Positions 44,592-54,184 are shown, numbered from the stretch's first letter. The stretch is DNA of 57,355 bases from Saprospiraceae bacterium (GCA_027080725.1 JALWRC010000062.1:1-57355), one strand, 5' to 3'. The notes: a model not told the origin generated them from the letters alone. Program-made: numbers and translations.

Positions 44592-44693
44592 CCTACCGCT
44601 AAAGCGGCACAGGCTCTTCTCCTTTAAATTACATTAAGTAATATAGTAAATACATAGCCAAAGGAGAATAGCTTGTGCCGCCGTGGCGGTAGG
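44592..44693. repeat. Imperfect 34-bp inverted repeat (REP-like)
   Basis: The left arm 44592-44625 and right arm 44660-44693 match in 29 of 34 positions when one is reversed and complemented. A third copy of the arm lies at 44831-44863 in the right-arm orientation. Internal CCGC...GCGG pairs let each arm fold on its own as well. Confidence 0.75.
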
Positions 44694-44830
44694 GATACAC
44701 TCTATATATATAGCTGAGTATTACCCTAATGAAATTCCCTACAGTTGGAGAAACATAAGCTCCCCTCTCCTTCATCATAAATATTTATATGATGTACAGA
44801 TTGAATAACGCCAAGGCGTCACAGGTTATG

Positions 44831-44863
44831 AAGGAGTAGAGCCTGTGCCGCTGTGGCGGTAGG
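44831..44863 (+). repeat. Third copy of the GCCTGTGCCGC element
   Basis: Reads AAGGAGTAGAGCCTGTGCCG and continues CTGTGGCGGTAGG, close to the right arm at 44660-44693. Confidence 0.7.
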
Positions 44864-45042
44864 AATGGGGGTGAGGTTGTAAAAATGTGCATTTTGTAAT
44901 ACACCCCTGTTAACTACCCCAAACTTCATATATTTATTTTTTGCATATCTTTACACTACTATTAGTTGCCCAGCCGGCTGGAGCTAATATATTATTTGCG
45001 AATAACCCTCTGATTCCACTTATATAAAATTCGAGTTCAATC

Positions 45043-46917
45043 ATGGCAAAGTCAAAAGAAAAGGCCAAAAGAAATAAAGCACAGGTCAAAGCCGCTTCGT
45101 TTAACTTCCCTACGGAGATGGTAGTACGTATCGCCTATACCATCATCCTCCTTTTTACTTTTTTTTATGCCTACAATACCGCTTTTGACAAAAAAATCCA
45201 CTTAGGTGGAGACAACGCCGGGTATTACATCCTTGGCAAGGCCTTAGCTTCCGGTCAAGGATACACCAATATCCATATTAAAGGGCATCCTCCGCACAAT
45301 CATTTCCCTCCCGGATACCCGGCTATACTGGCGACAGCTATTACATTCACCTCTGACAACGTGGTCACATTAAAAAAACTCAATGGGTTGTTTTTATTCC
45401 TCTCCATCGGACTCCTGTTCCTCATCCTTTACAAATTGACGGACAACATTCATATTGCATTTGTAACAGGATTGCTATCTATCCTCAATTATCACCTTTT
45501 GAGTTACTCCGTTATAATGATGAGCGAGATCCCTTTTTTATTCTTCTCTTCCCTCTGCCCTTGGCTTTTTATTATCACTGATTTTTCAATCCCGGTGTAT
45601 AAGAATTGGAAATTCATAGTACTCATCTTGCTCTTATCCTTGACCTATTACATCCGCTCTACGGGGTTGGCCCTTTTTGCAGGCATTGCCATTGTATTAG
45701 CACTTAGAAAGCATTGGAAGTACTTGGCCACATTATTTGGAGGCTTCCTCCTTCTGGGATTGCCTTGGTACATTCGCAACAAAAGCTTGGGTGGCAATGC
45801 CTATATGAGTCAATTGTCCATGAAAAATCCCTATCGACCGGAATTAGGCTATATGGGTTTCACTGATTGGTTTGTCCGAATATGGCATAATCTATCCCGG
45901 TACATCACGAGAGAGATCCCGTCTGCGGTATTCAATTTTATCGAAACACCCGACCATACCACCGTTATCACTTCCAAGGAATGGATGATAGGATTACTCC
46001 TTGTTGCTGTCGTACTCTTTGGACTCTTTCGAATCAAAAAGCATTTTAAAATAATTTTCTTCTACCTCCTGGCTTATTTTGGCATTCTCATGCTATGGCC
46101 GGAAGTATGGTTTGGGTCCCGATTTATTATCCCTTTGATTCCATTACTCACCTTCTTATTTATCAACGGGGTCTTTGAGTTGGTTACTTTAATTGTACAC
46201 AAACTAGTCCCTACCATTAAAGCCCCTATGGTCCATGTAGCATTAGTTCTCCTTACCCTCTTTTCCATCAAAAGCTATTCAAACAACACCCTGTCCTATT
46301 TAAAATTTGCTGCCAAGAGCGAATACCCCGATAATTATAGAAACTATTTCGACCTTGCTAAGTGGATTCGGGACAATAGCCCGGACTCCTCGATTACCAG
46401 CTGCCGAAAGGGACAATTATTCTATTTGTTTTCTAAGAAATACGTAACGAACTTCAAAAGCACACTTAACACTGAGGAGCAGGTCGAATTTCTAAAGGAA
46501 AAAGGGGTCAATTATGTGATATTTGACCAGTTAGGTTACTCCTCCACCGGCAGGTATTTATATCCTGCCATCAAGCGATATCCCGAGAAATTTAAAGTCA
46601 TCAAGATGATCAAAAAACCGGACACCTACCTCATGGAGTTTCACCCGGAGTTGGGCTATTGGGGAGAGTGGGAAGGTGACAAACAATCCGGATACGGGGT
46701 TTATGTCTGGGAAAACGGACAACGTTTTGAAGGAAAGTGGGCAAACGGAAAGAGAGAAGGTCCGGGCAAACTGATCCTCCCCAACGGGCAAACTCTTGAG
46801 GGCAACTGGATCAATGACCTCCTTGAAGGACTAGGCATTTTGCGTGATAAGAATGGTCAAGAGCTGGATAGAGCTATATATGAGCATGGATTGCGCATTG
46901 GAGATGCACAGAAGTAG
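45043..46917 (+). CDS. Membrane glycosyltransferase (GT-C/ArnT-PMT-like) with C-terminal MORN repeats
   Basis: 624 residues. After a basic Lys-rich N-terminus come 10 or more membrane segments. The first periplasmic loop has 'LGGDNAGYYILGKALASGQGY', with the Asp expected of GT-C enzymes, and 'PPHNHFPPGYPAILA'. A soluble domain follows (about 430-530: 'YFDLAKWIRDNSPDSSITSCRKGQLFYLFSKKYV'). The tail (about 540-615) contains three MORN motifs: 'YWGEWEGDKQSGYGVYVW', 'RFEGKWANGKREGPGKLI' and 'TLEGNWINDLLEGLGIL'. It probably transfers a sugar from a lipid carrier; MORN repeats usually bind lipids or proteins. The join is in frame and uninterrupted. Confidence 0.87.
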   Translation: MAKSKEKAKRNKAQVKAASFNFPTEMVVRIAYTIILLFTFFYAYNTAFDKKIHLGGDNAGYYILGKALASGQGYTNIHIKGHPPHNHFPPGYPAILATAITFTSDNVVTLKKLNGLFLFLSIGLLFLILYKLTDNIHIAFVTGLLSILNYHLLSYSVIMMSEIPFLFFSSLCPWLFIITDFSIPVYKNWKFIVLILLLSLTYYIRSTGLALFAGIAIVLALRKHWKYLATLFGGFLLLGLPWYIRNKSLGGNAYMSQLSMKNPYRPELGYMGFTDWFVRIWHNLSRYITREIPSAVFNFIETPDHTTVITSKEWMIGLLLVAVVLFGLFRIKKHFKIIFFYLLAYFGILMLWPEVWFGSRFIIPLIPLLTFLFINGVFELVTLIVHKLVPTIKAPMVHVALVLLTLFSIKSYSNNTLSYLKFAAKSEYPDNYRNYFDLAKWIRDNSPDSSITSCRKGQLFYLFSKKYVTNFKSTLNTEEQVEFLKEKGVNYVIFDQLGYSSTGRYLYPAIKRYPEKFKVIKMIKKPDTYLMEFHPELGYWGEWEGDKQSGYGVYVWENGQRFEGKWANGKREGPGKLILPNGQTLEGNWINDLLEGLGILRDKNGQELDRAIYEHGLRIGDAQK

Positions 46918-47061
46918 GAGTAGTTACATTCGAAGGGAAGATCGTTATTAGTTCTGCCTTTGAAAGAGTTCAAGGCACAAAACACTTTTGCCCCGTTAAT
47001 GACGAGTTATAAAGAATAGTCGGTACTGAGTTTGGATAGAAGGAACCAAACAGGGCGTGCT

Positions 47062-47076
47062 CCGCCATTTCATACC
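47062..47076 (-). repeat. Copy of the GGTATGAAATGGTGG short repeat
   Basis: Plus strand CCGCCATTTCATACC, one base from consensus. It lies in the convergent spacer between the glycosyltransferase and the outer-membrane protein gene. Confidence 0.75.
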
Positions 47077-47090
47077 GGAAAAAGCACACC

Positions 47091-48011
47091 TCAGAACAAT
47101 CGATAAGACAACGAAATCCCCCCATAGGTAAACGGGATATAGCCCTTTGAGTCCTTCTTAAAAGAGTTGGGCGTAAAGATGTCACCCAGAAAATATCGGC
47201 TCGATAGCCTTATGGCCCAACGATTTCTGAAGCGATACTGCACCTCCAAGGAGCCGTTAAGAATCAAGCGCTTGATAGAACCGTCATCCGGTACAGACAC
47301 TTCCTTCCGCTCAAAATAGCAGACCGTCTTATCCCCTTCTTTCTCACGGGTAATCACTTGACTGTGCATTTTAGTAGAGATGTAAACAGGTGCCGTAAGG
47401 TTCATTCCGGCTCCAATTTGCCACCGCTCTCCCGCAAACGAATACGTCAAATGAAATGGAATAGTGAGATAATACACCCTGTATTTTACCGAGTTATCAA
47501 AAGGAAAATAGTCTCCAAAGTCCCCTTTTGTGACAAAAGAATCACAAAGACCGGAAAACCCTTTAAACTCAACATACGGGAAGGTATCCATCCCTATTAA
47601 TTCCTTATTCGTGATAACCCCATAATCCCGTTTCAAAGAAATCGCATCACGCATCCCCTCTGCTCCCAATTTTAAACCTAGTCCCTTCCATAGCGGAATC
47701 TCGTAGTGAAACCCCAATCGAAGCTCAGGCGCCGTATGAACAACATCATATCGGAAGCTCATGTCGCCCCTGTACTCATTGAAGACCATGGAAGAGTCGG
47801 GCAGCTTTTTTACAAACTCACTAAGTGTCTGCTGGCGCGTACCCACCTGTTGGCCCGGTAGCCCGTAACCCAAGCCAAGATAAACATCAAAATGCCTTTT
47901 GGGCTTCGCCATTTCATCCTTTGGCAATTCCAATGACTGCCCGGGGAGCAGTGTGCCAACCAGTAGCACCACCCCAACCAAACAAACTTTGATAAAGTCC
48001 AGTATCATCAT
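47091..48011 (-). CDS. Outer-membrane beta-barrel protein (porin-like)
   Basis: 306 residues. An N-terminal signal peptide (MMILDFIKVCLVGVVLLVGTLLPGQS) is followed by barrel-type alternation: 'FDVYLGLGYGLPG', 'PELRLGFHYEIPLWKGLGLKLGAEGM' and 'VYYLTIPFHLTYSFAGERWQIGAGMN'. It ends 'GGISLSYRLF', with a terminal Phe. This fits the porin-family/OMP_b-brl group of Bacteroidota with unknown cargo. It is convergent with the MORN-fused glycosyltransferase gene. Confidence 0.8.
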   Translation of the reverse strand: MMILDFIKVCLVGVVLLVGTLLPGQSLELPKDEMAKPKRHFDVYLGLGYGLPGQQVGTRQQTLSEFVKKLPDSSMVFNEYRGDMSFRYDVVHTAPELRLGFHYEIPLWKGLGLKLGAEGMRDAISLKRDYGVITNKELIGMDTFPYVEFKGFSGLCDSFVTKGDFGDYFPFDNSVKYRVYYLTIPFHLTYSFAGERWQIGAGMNLTAPVYISTKMHSQVITREKEGDKTVCYFERKEVSVPDDGSIKRLILNGSLEVQYRFRNRWAIRLSSRYFLGDIFTPNSFKKDSKGYIPFTYGGISLSYRLF

Positions 48012-48156
48012 CCTTCTAAATATTTCTCCGTAACTTGAAATGCAAAAAACATTCCTTTAATAATCCCCAAGTTGCCATTAAGACGGCACAAGTGGTCAAG
48101 AGGTTGGATTTTTTTGAAATTATTTTATAAAGATGGATTCTCCTGAATAAAAGTAA

Positions 48157-48164
48157 TTAAGTTT
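48157..48164 (+). promoter_or_regulatory. -7 box of the PAP2-like gene
   Basis: TAAGTTTG followed by TGC, 21 bases before the ATG at 48186. The leader would be about 15 bases. Confidence 0.65.
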
Positions 48165-48185
48165 GTGCAATAAATCAACGAATAG

Positions 48186-48848
48186 ATGCGCCTCACTCAT
48201 TGGATTGCAAAAATAATCTCCCTACTCTTTCATCCATTGTTTATGGTGTCCTATATGTTGATTATTCTCCTTATGACCAATCCCCAACTCTTTGGGTACA
48301 GCCGGTGGAATCAAAGCCCGTCCCTTATTCTACTCGTCTTTATATCGACGGTAGTCATCCCCGGGATTGCTATCAGCATGATGCGCCCATTGGGCTTCAT
48401 CCAATCCCTGCAAATGCAGGATAAGAAGGAGCGCATCATCCCTTTGATCGTCATCCTGATCTTTTACCTTTGGCTATTCATCAACTTTTACAACAACAAA
48501 AACATACCGCTGCCTCTTACCACTGTCATGTTGGGGGTTATTATCGGGTTATTCTTCACTTTTTTTATCACCATTTTCTCCAAAATATCCATACATACGG
48601 TGGGGGTAGGAGGGTTGGTAGGGATGCTCATCTTGCTTCGTCTGTTTTATAGCTATGATTTTTTTATTTGGCCCAATGCCGCCGGGACGATGGTCCCCAC
48701 AGACCTATTAATTGTTATTGGAATTGTCATCGCAGGTATGGTGGGCACCTCCCGCCTCCTTCTCGATGCACATCGTCCGGGAGAGGTATGGGGAGGCTAC
48801 ATCATAGGAATCGCCTCCATGTTTATCGCCCAAGTTATACTCCATTGA
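48186..48848 (+). CDS. PAP2-like integral membrane protein
   Basis: 220 residues with six membrane segments. Weak matches to the PAP2 phosphatase blocks are visible: 'KKERIIPLIV' for the first, 'SIHTVGVGGLVG' for the second and 'GTSRLLLDAHRPGEVWGGYIIG' for the third. The usual Asp of SRxxxxxHxxxD is replaced by Glu and the first block lacks the full KxxxxxxRP. It may be a lipid phosphatase or a degenerate member; confidence in the fold is higher than in activity. Confidence 0.75.
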   Translation: MRLTHWIAKIISLLFHPLFMVSYMLIILLMTNPQLFGYSRWNQSPSLILLVFISTVVIPGIAISMMRPLGFIQSLQMQDKKERIIPLIVILIFYLWLFINFYNNKNIPLPLTTVMLGVIIGLFFTFFITIFSKISIHTVGVGGLVGMLILLRLFYSYDFFIWPNAAGTMVPTDLLIVIGIVIAGMVGTSRLLLDAHRPGEVWGGYIIGIASMFIAQVILH

Positions 48849-48884
48849 TCTCTATGCCAATCCGGAGGAAGGCCCACTCGACAC

Positions 48885-51800
48885 CTATTCTCGCTCCACT
48901 ATCCATCGATAGGCATTGCTAAACGCCTCCAGCCAGGGACTCATGGTATCTCCCCGTCTATCCTCCGGATAATGAGCCCAGTTCCATGTGTAAATCGAGC
49001 GTTCTATGTGCGGCATGGTCACGAGATGCCGACCGTCATCGCTGACCAGCATGGCCACATTGTAATCGCTTCCGTTGGGATTGGAGGGATAGGCGTCATA
49101 CAAGTATTTGGCTACGATGTTGTAATGCTCCTCCGGCATCGGAAGAGCAAATTTTCCTTCACCATGGCTGATCCAAACCCCCAATTTGCATCCGGACAAC
49201 GAGGACATCATGACGGAATGGTTCTCTCCGATGGTCACAGCAGTAAAAGCGCTTTCGTGCTTCCGGCTGTCATTGTAGGTCATTTTGGCCAGCTTCTCAT
49301 GCTCCGGATTAATCAGGTCGAGCTCGAGAAACAATTGACATCCGTTGCATATACCTACCGATAGCGTATCCTCCCTGGCAAAAAAGTCTTCCAAGGCCTT
49401 TTTGGCTTTTTCATTGTAGAGAAAGGCCCCTGCCCAACCCTTGGCGGACCCCAACACATCACTGTTGGAAAAACCACCCACCGCGCCGAGAAACCGCACA
49501 TCACTTAGATCCTCCCGCCCCTCAATCAAATCCGTCATATGCACATCGCGCACCTCAAATCCCGCTTGATACAGGGCATTGGCCATCTCGCGCTCGGAGT
49601 TACTTCCCTTCTCCCTGATGATGGCCGCGACGGGGCGTTTGTCGAGGGGAACAGCCCTTTTCAAGCCATCAAAACCCGCCGGAAAAACAAATTCCAAGGG
49701 TTGATTCTTATAGTTCTGATACCGCTCCATGGCCAGCCCCCCTGCCGTTTGTTTTTGATCGAGCAGATACGAACTCTCGTACCACACATCCCGGTAATGA
49801 CGGACATCCAAGTTCAAGGTGTTCGTTCCAAATGTAATATCCAATACTCCACTATTATTTGGATGTCCTATTTTTTGGTATGAAATGGTGGAGTTGCGGA
49901 GCAATGTCTCCAACCTTTCGTCTGCTGCCTGAACAATCAGCCCGGGATTTTCACTCAACAAGACCCTGACCACATCCCCTTCCAAAGCGCTGAGGTCCAC
50001 CTCCGCACCTACGTTAACATTGGGAAAGCACATCTCCAGCAATGCCGTTACCAACCCTCCTGCTGAAATATCGTGCCCGGCGATGATCATCTCCTGCTTT
50101 ATCGCTCCCTGAATGAGGTCAAAGACCCGCTTCACGTACTGTGGGTCACGTACATCCGGACATTGTCCGCCTACATACCCCTGAGACTGCGCAAAGGAAG
50201 AGCCACCGAGTTGGGGTGTCCCCATTGACAAATCAACATAAAAGATGTCTCCCCCTGTAGGTACAAGTGCCGGGAGAACTACTTTGGTGATATCCGCGCA
50301 TTGGGCAACGGTAGAAATAATCACCGTCCCCGGTGCGAGTACGGTTTGATCCTTGTATTTCTGCGCCATAGACAGGGAATCTTTGCCGGTAGGGATATTG
50401 ATGCCCAGGGCTATACTAAACTCCGATACGGCCCGGACCGCTTCATACAGCCGCGCATCTTCACCTGAGTTTTTACAGGGCCACATCCAATTGGCTGAGA
50501 GGGAGACCCCCTTCAACCCGTCCGGTATAGGAGCCCATACGAGGTTGGTCAAAGCCTCCGTAATCGCCAACCTTCCTCCGGCTCCGGCGTCAATCAAACC
50601 GCTCACGGGGGCATGACCGATAGAGGTGGCCACCCCTTCCTTTCCTTCAAAATCGAGGGCCATCACACCACAATTGCTCAAGGGCAACTGAAGGCTTCCT
50701 ACACATTGTTGCACCGCCACCTTTCCCCCGACGCAACGATCCACCTTATTGGTCAACCAATCCTTGCACGCCACCGCTTCCATCCTTAAGACCTGTTCGA
50801 TATATTGACGCACTTTTGTTGTCTCATATTCCACTTCTTCATACTGCCGCGGCTGTACCTTATCCCTCATGACGGTCTTCGGGGAGCTACCAAACATATC
50901 CGACAATACGAGATCGATGGGTTTTTCTCCCGTATTGCGATCCTCAAAGCTAAAGCGACAATCTCCGGTCACCACACCTACCTCATACATCGGAGCACGC
51001 TCCCTCTGCGCAATACGGCGCAAAAGCGGGACATCCTCCGGTTTGAGTATCAGTCCCATGCGCTCCTGGGACTCATTGCCGATAATCTCCTTGGCGCTGA
51101 GCGTCTCATCGCCGATGGGCAAGGCATCGAGAAATATCCGGCCTCCGGTCTCCTCCACCAACTCCGACAGACAATTGAGATGCCCCCCCGCGCCGTGGTC
51201 GTGAATGGACAATACCGGGTTGGTCGTGTGTTCGACCAAAGCGCGAATCGCATTGGATACGCGCTTTTGCATTTCGGGATTGGAGCGCTGTACCGCATTG
51301 AGGGTGATGGACATGTCAAATGCTCCCGTGTCCGAAGAAGATACGGCAGCTCCCCCCATGCCGATTCGATAATTGTCGCCCCCCATAACGATGATTACAT
51401 CCCCTGCTTCGGGTCTACCCTTTAGTGCCTGACCGGCCTTGGCGTATCCCACACCTCCGGCCAACATGATGACCTTATCGTACCCGAGCGTCTTGCCCTC
51501 TTCCGCATGTTCGAAGGTCAATAGCGATCCCGAGATAAGGGGTTGACCGAATTTGTTGCCAAAATCAGAAGCGCCATTACTCGCCTTGATTAATATGTCC
51601 ACCGGCGTCTGATAGAGCCAAGCCCGTTCCTCTATTTTATCCGACCAAGGGCGCCCTTCGCCCAATCTCGGATAGGGCGTCATATAGACCGCTGTTCCGG
51701 CTTGGGGGATCGAGCCCTTCCCTCCGGCCATCCGGTCCCGGATTTCTCCTCCTGAACCCGTAGCCGCACCATTGAAAGGCTCGACGGTAGTGGGAAAGTT

Positions 51801-52547
51801 GTGCGTCTCCGCCTTGAGGGACAGTACAGCGTCGAAGGAGTTGCGTTGATACATCGAAGGGCCATCGGGTGACTGAGGGGCAAACTGCCCTGTCTTCGGA
51901 CCCCGTATGAACGCGACATTGTCCTTGTAGGCAGAAACAATATGATTGGTATGTTCTTGTGATGTCTTTTTAATCATCTGAAACAGGGAGGCTTCTTGCT
52001 CTACCCCATCGATGACAAACGTTCCATTGAATATCTTGTGACGGCAGTGTTCGCTGTTGACCTGCGAGAATCCAAAGACCTCAGAATCGGTCAACTTACG
52101 CCCTAAACGTCGTGAAAGGGCTTCGAGATACCCGACTTCCTCCGCACTGAGCGACAGGCCTTCTTGGACATTGTAGGTCGCGATGTCCTCTATATGACGT
52201 ATAGGCTCCGGCGAAACATCGATATCGAAAATCCCCTGATCCAAATCCCGGTATCGCTCGTGCAACAGGACATCGTACGTGGCTCCTTCCGATATCGGGA
52301 TATACCGCTCAATACGCCGGATTCCGGCGATATCCATATTCTGTGTAATCTCCACAGCATTGGTACTCCAAGGGGTAATCATGGCCCTCCGGGGGCCTAA
52401 AAACACCCCGGACACCACATCGGACCGGACCGGCAGGGCTCCCCCAAACAACCAGGTGAGTTTTTGGAGGTCAGTGTGCTCTATAGAGGCATCCGTTTGA
52501 ACTGCAAATACAGCGTCTTGGGGAGAAAGCCGGAAAAATGCGATCAT
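48885..52547 (-). CDS. purL: Phosphoribosylformylglycinamidine synthase, single-chain
   Basis: 1220 residues, the long form with a fused amidotransferase. Blocks: 'FSQVNSEHCRHKIFNG', 'LKAETHNFPTTVEPFNGAATGSGGEIRD', 'HDHGAGGHLNCLSELVEETGG', 'GKDSLSM', and the C-terminal glutaminase 'VGICNGCQLFLELDLI' with its nucleophile Cys near 1066 and 'WISHGEGKF'. It makes FGAM from FGAR, glutamine and ATP in purine synthesis. The segment coding STISYQK (near 49880) coincides with a copy of the short GGTATGAAATGGTGG repeat on the opposite strand. It is monocistronic. Confidence 0.97.
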   Translation of the reverse strand: MIAFFRLSPQDAVFAVQTDASIEHTDLQKLTWLFGGALPVRSDVVSGVFLGPRRAMITPWSTNAVEITQNMDIAGIRRIERYIPISEGATYDVLLHERYRDLDQGIFDIDVSPEPIRHIEDIATYNVQEGLSLSAEEVGYLEALSRRLGRKLTDSEVFGFSQVNSEHCRHKIFNGTFVIDGVEQEASLFQMIKKTSQEHTNHIVSAYKDNVAFIRGPKTGQFAPQSPDGPSMYQRNSFDAVLSLKAETHNFPTTVEPFNGAATGSGGEIRDRMAGGKGSIPQAGTAVYMTPYPRLGEGRPWSDKIEERAWLYQTPVDILIKASNGASDFGNKFGQPLISGSLLTFEHAEEGKTLGYDKVIMLAGGVGYAKAGQALKGRPEAGDVIIVMGGDNYRIGMGGAAVSSSDTGAFDMSITLNAVQRSNPEMQKRVSNAIRALVEHTTNPVLSIHDHGAGGHLNCLSELVEETGGRIFLDALPIGDETLSAKEIIGNESQERMGLILKPEDVPLLRRIAQRERAPMYEVGVVTGDCRFSFEDRNTGEKPIDLVLSDMFGSSPKTVMRDKVQPRQYEEVEYETTKVRQYIEQVLRMEAVACKDWLTNKVDRCVGGKVAVQQCVGSLQLPLSNCGVMALDFEGKEGVATSIGHAPVSGLIDAGAGGRLAITEALTNLVWAPIPDGLKGVSLSANWMWPCKNSGEDARLYEAVRAVSEFSIALGINIPTGKDSLSMAQKYKDQTVLAPGTVIISTVAQCADITKVVLPALVPTGGDIFYVDLSMGTPQLGGSSFAQSQGYVGGQCPDVRDPQYVKRVFDLIQGAIKQEMIIAGHDISAGGLVTALLEMCFPNVNVGAEVDLSALEGDVVRVLLSENPGLIVQAADERLETLLRNSTISYQKIGHPNNSGVLDITFGTNTLNLDVRHYRDVWYESSYLLDQKQTAGGLAMERYQNYKNQPLEFVFPAGFDGLKRAVPLDKRPVAAIIREKGSNSEREMANALYQAGFEVRDVHMTDLIEGREDLSDVRFLGAVGGFSNSDVLGSAKGWAGAFLYNEKAKKALEDFFAREDTLSVGICNGCQLFLELDLINPEHEKLAKMTYNDSRKHESAFTAVTIGENHSVMMSSLSGCKLGVWISHGEGKFALPMPEEHYNIVAKYLYDAYPSNPNGSDYNVAMLVSDDGRHLVTMPHIERSIYTWNWAHYPEDRRGDTMSPWLEAFSNAYRWIVERE
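49877..49891 (+). repeat. Copy of the GGTATGAAATGGTGG short repeat inside purL
   Basis: An exact consensus copy, antisense to purL, falling in codons for Ser-Thr-Ile-Ser-Tyr-Gln just before the conserved Lys-Ile-Gly. It is the only copy seen inside a gene. Confidence 0.7.
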
Positions 52548-52575
52548 GTCTTGAAATTGTCGGTGAATCGAAGCA

Positions 52576-52607
52576 CAAAGTTAACCCGTCCAATCGTAAC
52601 TATTCAA
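52576..52607 (-). promoter_or_regulatory. purL promoter (TTG-N21-TAACTTTG)
   Basis: On the minus strand, TTG at 52607-52605 and TAACTTTG at 52583-52576, 21 bases apart. The predicted start is about 22 bases before the purL ATG. No purine riboswitch-like structure fits in so short a leader. Confidence 0.7.
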
Positions 52608-52794
52608 ATCCCGTCCTATGAGATTACAAAAAACAGCTAATTTGACACCTTTGTCGAATGGAAAACAGACCAACTTACTCAATCCGCTGGATTGTGCCAT
52701 ATGAATATGATAGTAATTCCTAGCACTCTGTTGTTCCACATAATACTCTCAGTTTGTGATACACACCTTGCGGAATAATATCCGGAGCTTTTCA

Positions 52795-52802
52795 TATCTT
52801 TG
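52795..52802 (+). promoter_or_regulatory. -7 box of the Crp/Fnr regulator gene
   Basis: TATCTTTG followed by CC. The predicted start is about 115 bases before the ATG at 52924. Confidence 0.6.
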
Positions 52803-52923
52803 CCATATAAATTGTAAATTAGTCCTTTAATAATGAGCTTGACTCACCATCTTTAGAAGTAAGGCAAATTCACAAAGTTATTCATATTTTGATATTTGTA
52901 ATTTTTAATAACCTTCACATAAT

Positions 52924-53658
52924 ATGTCATTCTCTTGTCATCATTTATGTTCCTCAGAAATGAATAGACACACATGCATGAATTGTATACTTAAAAATTT
53001 TTCATTGTTGAATGAGCTGAATTACGATGAACTCTCGATTTTAGAAGAAAAACGTTATACAGTTTCATATTCTAAAGGTGAAATGATTTACAAAGAAGGA
53101 ACACCGGCTAGAGAGTTACTTTGTTTAAATTCAGGGAAAGTGAAAATTTGTAAAAAAGGCGTTAATGGAAATGAACAGATTGTAGATTTGAAGAAACCGG
53201 TTGACTTTATAGGCTTTACTGCATTCATGTACTCTGGCAATCATAGTACTTCTGCTTATGCCATTGATGACTGCTCTGTTTGTTTTATTAATAAAGCCGC
53301 TTTTGATAAAGTAGTCAATCAAAATAAGGAATTGAGCAATAAAATTATTGAGCTATTGGCCCGCCAGTTAAACCGGGCTAACAATCGATTGGTCAATCTA
53401 ACGCAAAAACACATGCGCGGGCGAATTGCTGAAGCTTTATTATTACTAGGAAATGTGTATGGTATTAGCGATGACGGCCAGTCTTTGAACATTCAACTTA
53501 AAAGATCCGATCTAGCTTCTCTTTCCAACATGACCACTGCTAATGCTATCAGAACGTTATCCTCTTTTGTCAAAGAAGGTATCGTATGGGTCAATCGTAG
53601 AAATATCAAAATATTGAATCCCAAAGCGCTCGAATGTATCAGTCGGTTTGGCTGGTAA
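52924..53658 (+). CDS. Crp/Fnr-family transcription regulator with Cys-rich N-terminus
   Basis: 244 residues. A cyclic-nucleotide-binding-type beta-barrel (about 35-150, 'YSKGEMIYKEGTPARELLCLNSGKVKI') leads through a long dimer helix to a C-terminal winged helix ('IQLKRSDLASLSNMTTANAIRTLSSFVKEGIVWVNRRNIKIL'). The N-terminus has Cys at positions 5, 9, 18 and 21, a pattern consistent with an Fe-S cluster as in FNR, although the spacing differs from the E. coli protein. It lies on the same strand and just upstream of the NO reductase gene, so an O2- or NO-sensing role is a fair inference. Confidence 0.9.
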   Translation: MSFSCHHLCSSEMNRHTCMNCILKNFSLLNELNYDELSILEEKRYTVSYSKGEMIYKEGTPARELLCLNSGKVKICKKGVNGNEQIVDLKKPVDFIGFTAFMYSGNHSTSAYAIDDCSVCFINKAAFDKVVNQNKELSNKIIELLARQLNRANNRLVNLTQKHMRGRIAEALLLLGNVYGISDDGQSLNIQLKRSDLASLSNMTTANAIRTLSSFVKEGIVWVNRRNIKILNPKALECISRFGW

Positions 53659-54048
53659 ATTCTTGACCTTCTAAATATAAAAATGTAATGGTTTAGTCTG
53701 CAGAGTTGTACATTACAAGCTACACTACTATTTAAGGTGTATTGTTTTGTAACTATTTTTGTATTCACCGACTCCATATCATTTTACAATCCAAACAAGG
53801 ATAAAATACCTCCAAAATACGAATGTCTTTTCTCTGAATCAATGGACTCAAAAAAGAAAATGCTAAAGCATAATGGCTATTTAGCGCTGTAGGGGCTGGA
53901 AAAAAAGACAAGAATAAATGTCCGGGCATTTCTGTACAAATCACTAGAACACATGTATTCCCACTGAAATTGTGCTCAGGTTCTTCTATCCTTTTATCTT
54001 CTCACACAGTCTCTCGCTAATGTATTTTCAACACTTTAACATGATAGC

Positions 54049-54075
54049 TTTTGTGACTTCAACGGAGTCATAAAA
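54049..54075. promoter_or_regulatory. 10-bp inverted repeat upstream of norB
   Basis: TTTTGTGACT (54049-54058) and AGTCATAAAA (54066-54075) pair at nine of ten positions around a 7-base spacer. It is about 310 bases before the norB ATG, which is far for a classic activator unless the promoter is also distant. Confidence 0.4.
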
Positions 54076-54184
54076 GTCATTTTCACTAGAAAAGCAATGC
54101 AGTTCCTCCATAATCACTTTGGAAAAAATTTTATCTCGCATATGTGAAATGATGTTTTTAGTTAAAGCTTGTCGTACACATATT

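Larger units (their letters stand above)
44421..45042. other. Repeat-rich spacer between mlaF and the MORN-fused glycosyltransferase gene
   Basis: 622 bases with no credible gene. It holds three copies of a GCCTGTGCCGC...GCGGTAG element (44592-44625 inverted; 44660-44693 and 44831-44863 direct), two copies of a CGCC-N2-GGCG-N-CACAGGTT word (near 44481 and 44810) and a relative of the 35-kb direct repeat at 44884-44905. A near -7 box, TATCTTTA, lies at about 44946. Confidence 0.6.
52548..52923. other. Divergent spacer between purL and the Crp/Fnr gene
   Basis: 376 bases holding the purL promoter at the left and a TATCTTTG box at 52795-52802 for the regulator at the right. A TTTGTGATACACACC word near 52753 resembles the 35-kb direct repeat. 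No gene. Confidence 0.5.
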
